Origin: Acidobacteria bacterium UBA7540
GTDB lineage: Bacteria; Acidobacteriota; Terriglobia; UBA7540
DNA: 34,684 nucleotides
Assembly: GCA_002478145.1 (NCBI GenBank)
Contig: DLMI01000026.1
Location: 10,655-45,338, forward strand
Direction: 5' to 3'
Under the pieces are notes generated by a model. The model had not been told where the DNA came from and searched no databases. It saw nothing but the letters and a program-made list of their open reading frames with translations. Positions 32,861-34,684 of the stretch are shown here, piece by piece (position 1 is the stretch's first letter; each line of letters starts with the position of its first letter). A program made the position numbers and the translations under genes.

Positions 32861-32883
32861 GAATTCCAAATGACGCCACTACC
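32861..32883 (-). repeat. Terminal inverted repeat, right
   Basis: Complement of 29209-29231 with one mismatch; ends in CACTACC. Confidence 0.9.
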
Positions 32884-32891
32884 GGGACTCG
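32884..32891. repeat. Target-site duplication, right copy (GGGACTCG)
   Basis: Identical to 29201-29208 on the other side of the transposon. Confidence 0.9.
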
Positions 32892-33072
32892 TGGCCCATT
32901 GCTTTTTCGGGTTATGCGAGGGGGCCTAGAGTGAGATTGAGACTGGGTGCCCGAGGCACGCCGAGCCTACCTATTGGGTTGAGACTCACCCTCGAACCCA
33001 AGTGTCCCAGAAGCGGACTCGCCACCGTCAGGAAAGATCCCCAGGGATGGAACGAATTCGGGGCAGAAACAC
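32884..33072 (-). ncRNA. IS110-B putative bridge RNA, target-loop half
   Basis: Read on the - strand, GGGTTCGAGGG (complement of 32989-32999) pairs with CCCTCG and AACCC (complements of 32917-32922 and 32909-32913), with the same three-base bulge as copy A. The apical hairpin is GTGCC/GGCAC (32947-32959). The loop strands hold ACCCAAT (complement of 32973-32979), which pairs with the right target flank (ATTGGGT on this strand), and TCTCAC (complement of 32931-32936), identical to the left target flank (complement of 34214-34219). The positions match copy A although the bases differ. Confidence 0.65.
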
Positions 33073-34140
33073 TCAAGCTGTTTGGGGCTTCAGATATTTG
33101 GCGTCAAACGCGACTCCTTTCCTCCAAACGGTCAACGTGATCGCGGCAATCTTACGCGCCAGAGTGAGACGGGCCATCTCGGGTCTCATGCCTTTCGCCA
33201 CGAGAGCCTCGTAGAACTCCCAGAGAGGACCCTCCCGGGTGGCGGCCTGGATCGCCGCACCCTTGAACAAATCCTTGAGATGGTGATTGTGATTGGGGTC
33301 GAGCCCGCGAACCGATACCGGTTTCTTGGATCGTTCCAGCTGCCCGTCGACATACCGGTGATCGGCACTGGTGTGCGTCACCACCCCAAACCCGCTGTAT
33401 CTCCAGAGCGGCCGCTTGCTGCGGAACCGGTGGGGCGTCTGGACAATGCCCATCAGCAGGGCCACGCGAATCGGACCCAGGGCCGGAATCGAGCGGAGCA
33501 ATTTCCAGGCACGGTGCTTCCGGCTCTCGGCCAGGAGTTTTCGCCGCGCTTGCTGGCGCAAGGAAGCCAGCGCATCGAGCTGCGCGTAGTAAAGCTCCGC
33601 CCGGCGGCGCACGCCAACTTCCGCGATCTTGCTCAGCCACTCGTCACGATGGCGCGGGTTGTAGACACTCTTGCCGCCACAGGGAATGCCCCAGCTGCGA
33701 AAGATCGCCTTCACCCGGTTCATGACCCGCGTGAGATCTTTGCCGAAGGTCAGGTAGCTGCGGACCAATTCTTTCACCGTACGCAGGCTCTTCTCTCCGT
33801 GATAGACCGAGCGGAGAAGATTGGCACGCAACAGCTCGGCCAGCTTCCGCGCATCGATCCGGTCGCTCTTATTGCCTTCTTTGAGCAGGGGGTTGCGGCG
33901 CGGATCGCACACCACGATCTTCGTGACGTAGAGCTTGAGCAGGTCATACAGCCAGGCCGCCCAGGTGCCTTCTTCGAACGTGACGTGCAGGTCCCCGCGC
34001 AATCCCTGGATCAACTGGAGAATCGTGCTGGCCTTGGTCTCGATGACCGATTCCATGATCAGCTTCCCGGCGACATCGAGCACGGCGACGGAAATCGTTG
34101 CCGTGTGAACATCCATGCCGATGTATTTGACACTATTCAT
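33073..34140 (-). CDS. IS110-family (IS1111-group) DEDD transposase, copy B
   Basis: 355 residues. YIGMDVHTATISVAVLD, HVTFEEGTWAAWLYDLL and GNKSDRIDARKLAELLRANL supply the DEDD residues. The C-terminal part has LLRSIPALGPIRVALLMGIV and RLTLARKIAAITLTVW. I chose the ATG at 34140, eight bases after AAAGGAG as in copy A; a GTG at 34149 overlaps that ribosome site. The reading frame is intact, but its guide RNA is split by the transposon, so activity would need a guide supplied by a related element. Confidence 0.88.
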   Translation of the reverse strand: MNSVKYIGMDVHTATISVAVLDVAGKLIMESVIETKASTILQLIQGLRGDLHVTFEEGTWAAWLYDLLKLYVTKIVVCDPRRNPLLKEGNKSDRIDARKLAELLRANLLRSVYHGEKSLRTVKELVRSYLTFGKDLTRVMNRVKAIFRSWGIPCGGKSVYNPRHRDEWLSKIAEVGVRRRAELYYAQLDALASLRQQARRKLLAESRKHRAWKLLRSIPALGPIRVALLMGIVQTPHRFRSKRPLWRYSGFGVVTHTSADHRYVDGQLERSKKPVSVRGLDPNHNHHLKDLFKGAAIQAATREGPLWEFYEALVAKGMRPEMARLTLARKIAAITLTVWRKGVAFDAKYLKPQTA

Positions 34141-34215
34141 GGAGGGCACTCCTTTCTAGGTGAAGTGAGACAACGCTCAAACCTTACTCCAAAGGGGCGC
34201 CCCCTTATAATGCGT

Positions 34216-34684
34216 GAGACATAAAATCAGCCATTTCAGCTCTCCTTCAACGCTTCTCTCAAGATCGATTTCCAAGGCTCCCGGGTCACGTCCGACGGCG
34301 GCCTGATTCTGGTTCGTGAGTTGGACGAACGTCTGGGCTTCGGTGATCTCGTCGCCCAGCATCTGGCCGACTCACGACGCGGGAAGAACACGCAGCTTCC
34401 GCTGGCGGACCTGTTCCGCCAGTCCGTCTACAGCCGTATCGCGGGCTATGAGGATGTCAATGATGCCGAGCGAGTCTCGCAGGATCCGACGTTCCGGTTG
34501 CTCGGTTCCGAGAAAACTTGGGATCGGGGTGCGGCGCTGACCTCCCGCTTGCAGACTTTTGAGACCGAGATGCTGGCCGAGGAGGACAACTTCCGTAGCT
34601 TGGCCCGCATCAATCGCGAACTCATCGCCAAGGCCGAGGCCATCGATACGCCACCGCGGAAAGTGCTGGACATGGACAGCACCG
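34216..34684 (+). CDS. IS1380-family transposase (copy B), 5' part, cut by the window end
   Basis: The right portion of IS1380-B. From 34261 the frame encodes KIDFQGSRVTSDGGLILVRE, YSRIAGYEDVNDAERVSQDP, LTSRLQTFETEMLAEEDNF and VLDMDST, the first catalytic Asp, and stays open to the window end. No ATG is found between the in-frame TAA (34222-34224) and the homology, so the start is unclear, as in copy A. It lacks the four-residue duplication seen before DMDST in copy A. The left arm of the element lies at 28869-28954, on the far side of IS110-B. Confidence 0.8.

Larger units (their letters stand above)
29209..32883. mobile_element. Passenger-carrying transposon with IS1-type transposase (3675 bp)
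   Basis: Bounded by inverted repeats of 23 bases with one mismatch: GGTAGTGGCGTCATTTG plus six at 29209-29231, and the complement at 32861-32883. Perfect 8-base direct duplications flank it. It inserted into the non-coding part of IS110-B. IS1-family ends begin with GGT and duplicate 8-9 bases, and the internal DDE transposase is IS1-like, so all three properties agree. Most IS1-family elements are about 0.7-1.2 kb. This one carries at least five passenger reading frames. Confidence 0.88.
28955..34215 (-). mobile_element. IS110-B: IS1111-group element, interrupted by a 3.7-kb transposon
   Basis: Read on the - strand it begins AC-GCATTATAAGGGGGCG (34215 downward) and ends CTTATAGA-AC (28955), the same ends as IS110-A. 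The sub-terminal inverted repeats differ from copy A but match each other: CGCCCCCTTATA at 34198-34209 and TATAAGGGGGG at 28959-28969. Removing 29209-32883 and one 8-base duplication leaves about 1578 bp, close to the 1606 bp of copy A. It sits in the left arm of IS1380-B. Confidence 0.82.

Noticed and set aside
19148..34215. Composite transposon bounded by the two IS110 copies
   Set aside because: The copies differ substantially in sequence, have different targets and different guide loops, so they inserted independently.
33082..34224. A 380-codon + strand frame
   Set aside because: Antisense of the IS110-B transposase with no ribosome site and no recognisable domain.
1..34684. CRISPR array, rRNA genes or phage structural genes
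   Set aside because: No regularly spaced repeats, no conserved rRNA segments and no recognisable capsid, portal or terminase sequence were found.

Overview
The window looks like a chromosomal island of a heterotrophic, plant-polysaccharide-degrading bacterium. A PEP-CTERM protein, several secreted GH127/GH28-type enzymes, an L-rhamnose-transporter-type permease and a dense load of IS1380, IS1634, IS110/IS1111, IS91 and group II intron sequences would fit an Acidobacteriota (Solibacter/Bryobacter-like) genome. That assignment is an inference from gene content; no rRNA or other phylogenetic marker is present.

Layout. 1-1796: 3' part of a group II intron with its maturase-reverse transcriptase and a recognisable domain V. 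1894-9906: a metabolic block on the + strand: a UroD-like protein, a GH127 gene that lost its N-terminus to an IS110 fragment, a 2,4-diaminopentanoate-dehydrogenase-like oxidoreductase, a class III aminotransferase and a large intact GH127 enzyme. 10122-12931: mobile debris (IS1634 fragment, AraC regulator fragment, intact IS1634 element, intron 3' end). 13442-16801: a GH28-like beta-helix enzyme and a RhaT-like transporter on the - strand, with a third intron remnant between them. 16885-21554: broken mobile genes, an intact IS1111-type IS110 element (IS110-A) and a chimeric IS66-accessory/IS1380 remnant. 21823-27003: a PEP-CTERM protein behind a probable sigma-54 promoter, a truncated MBL lipoprotein, an AHL-lactonase-like MBL enzyme, a C26 peptidase and a third GH127 gene. 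27282-34684: two divergent IS1380 elements and a nested stack.

Two observations stand out. First, 28.87-34.68 kb is a three-layer nest. An IS1380 element (IS1380-B) is interrupted by an IS1111-type IS110 element (IS110-B, 28955-34215). That element is in turn interrupted by a 3675-bp transposon (29209-32883) with 23-bp terminal inverted repeats (22/23 identical), a perfect 8-bp target duplication GGGACTCG and an IS1-type DDE transposase. The transposon carries passengers: a proteasome-beta-like Ntn hydrolase, a leaderless 45-aa basic protein, a one-pass membrane protein, a 62-aa orphan and a zinc-ribbon protein. Both the Ntn hydrolase and the transposase have an in-frame stop where the family pattern predicts Trp.

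Second, the two IS110 copies sit in different targets. The homologous internal loop of their 3' non-coding regions carries different guide-like bases that match each element's own flanks: CCGATAC and TTAGG for copy A, TCTCAC and ACCCAAT for copy B. Both also share ATAGAAC, which equals their own right end. This is the pattern expected of a target-programmed bridge (seek) RNA, and it can be read directly from the window. The transposon in copy B lies between the target loop and the donor loop, so it splits that RNA.

Metabolically, GH127 (beta-L-arabinofuranosidase family), GH28-like and RhaT-like genes suggest use of pectin side chains and hydroxyproline-rich glycoprotein glycans. The UroD-like / diaminopentanoate-dehydrogenase-like / aminotransferase trio has no pathway I can name.
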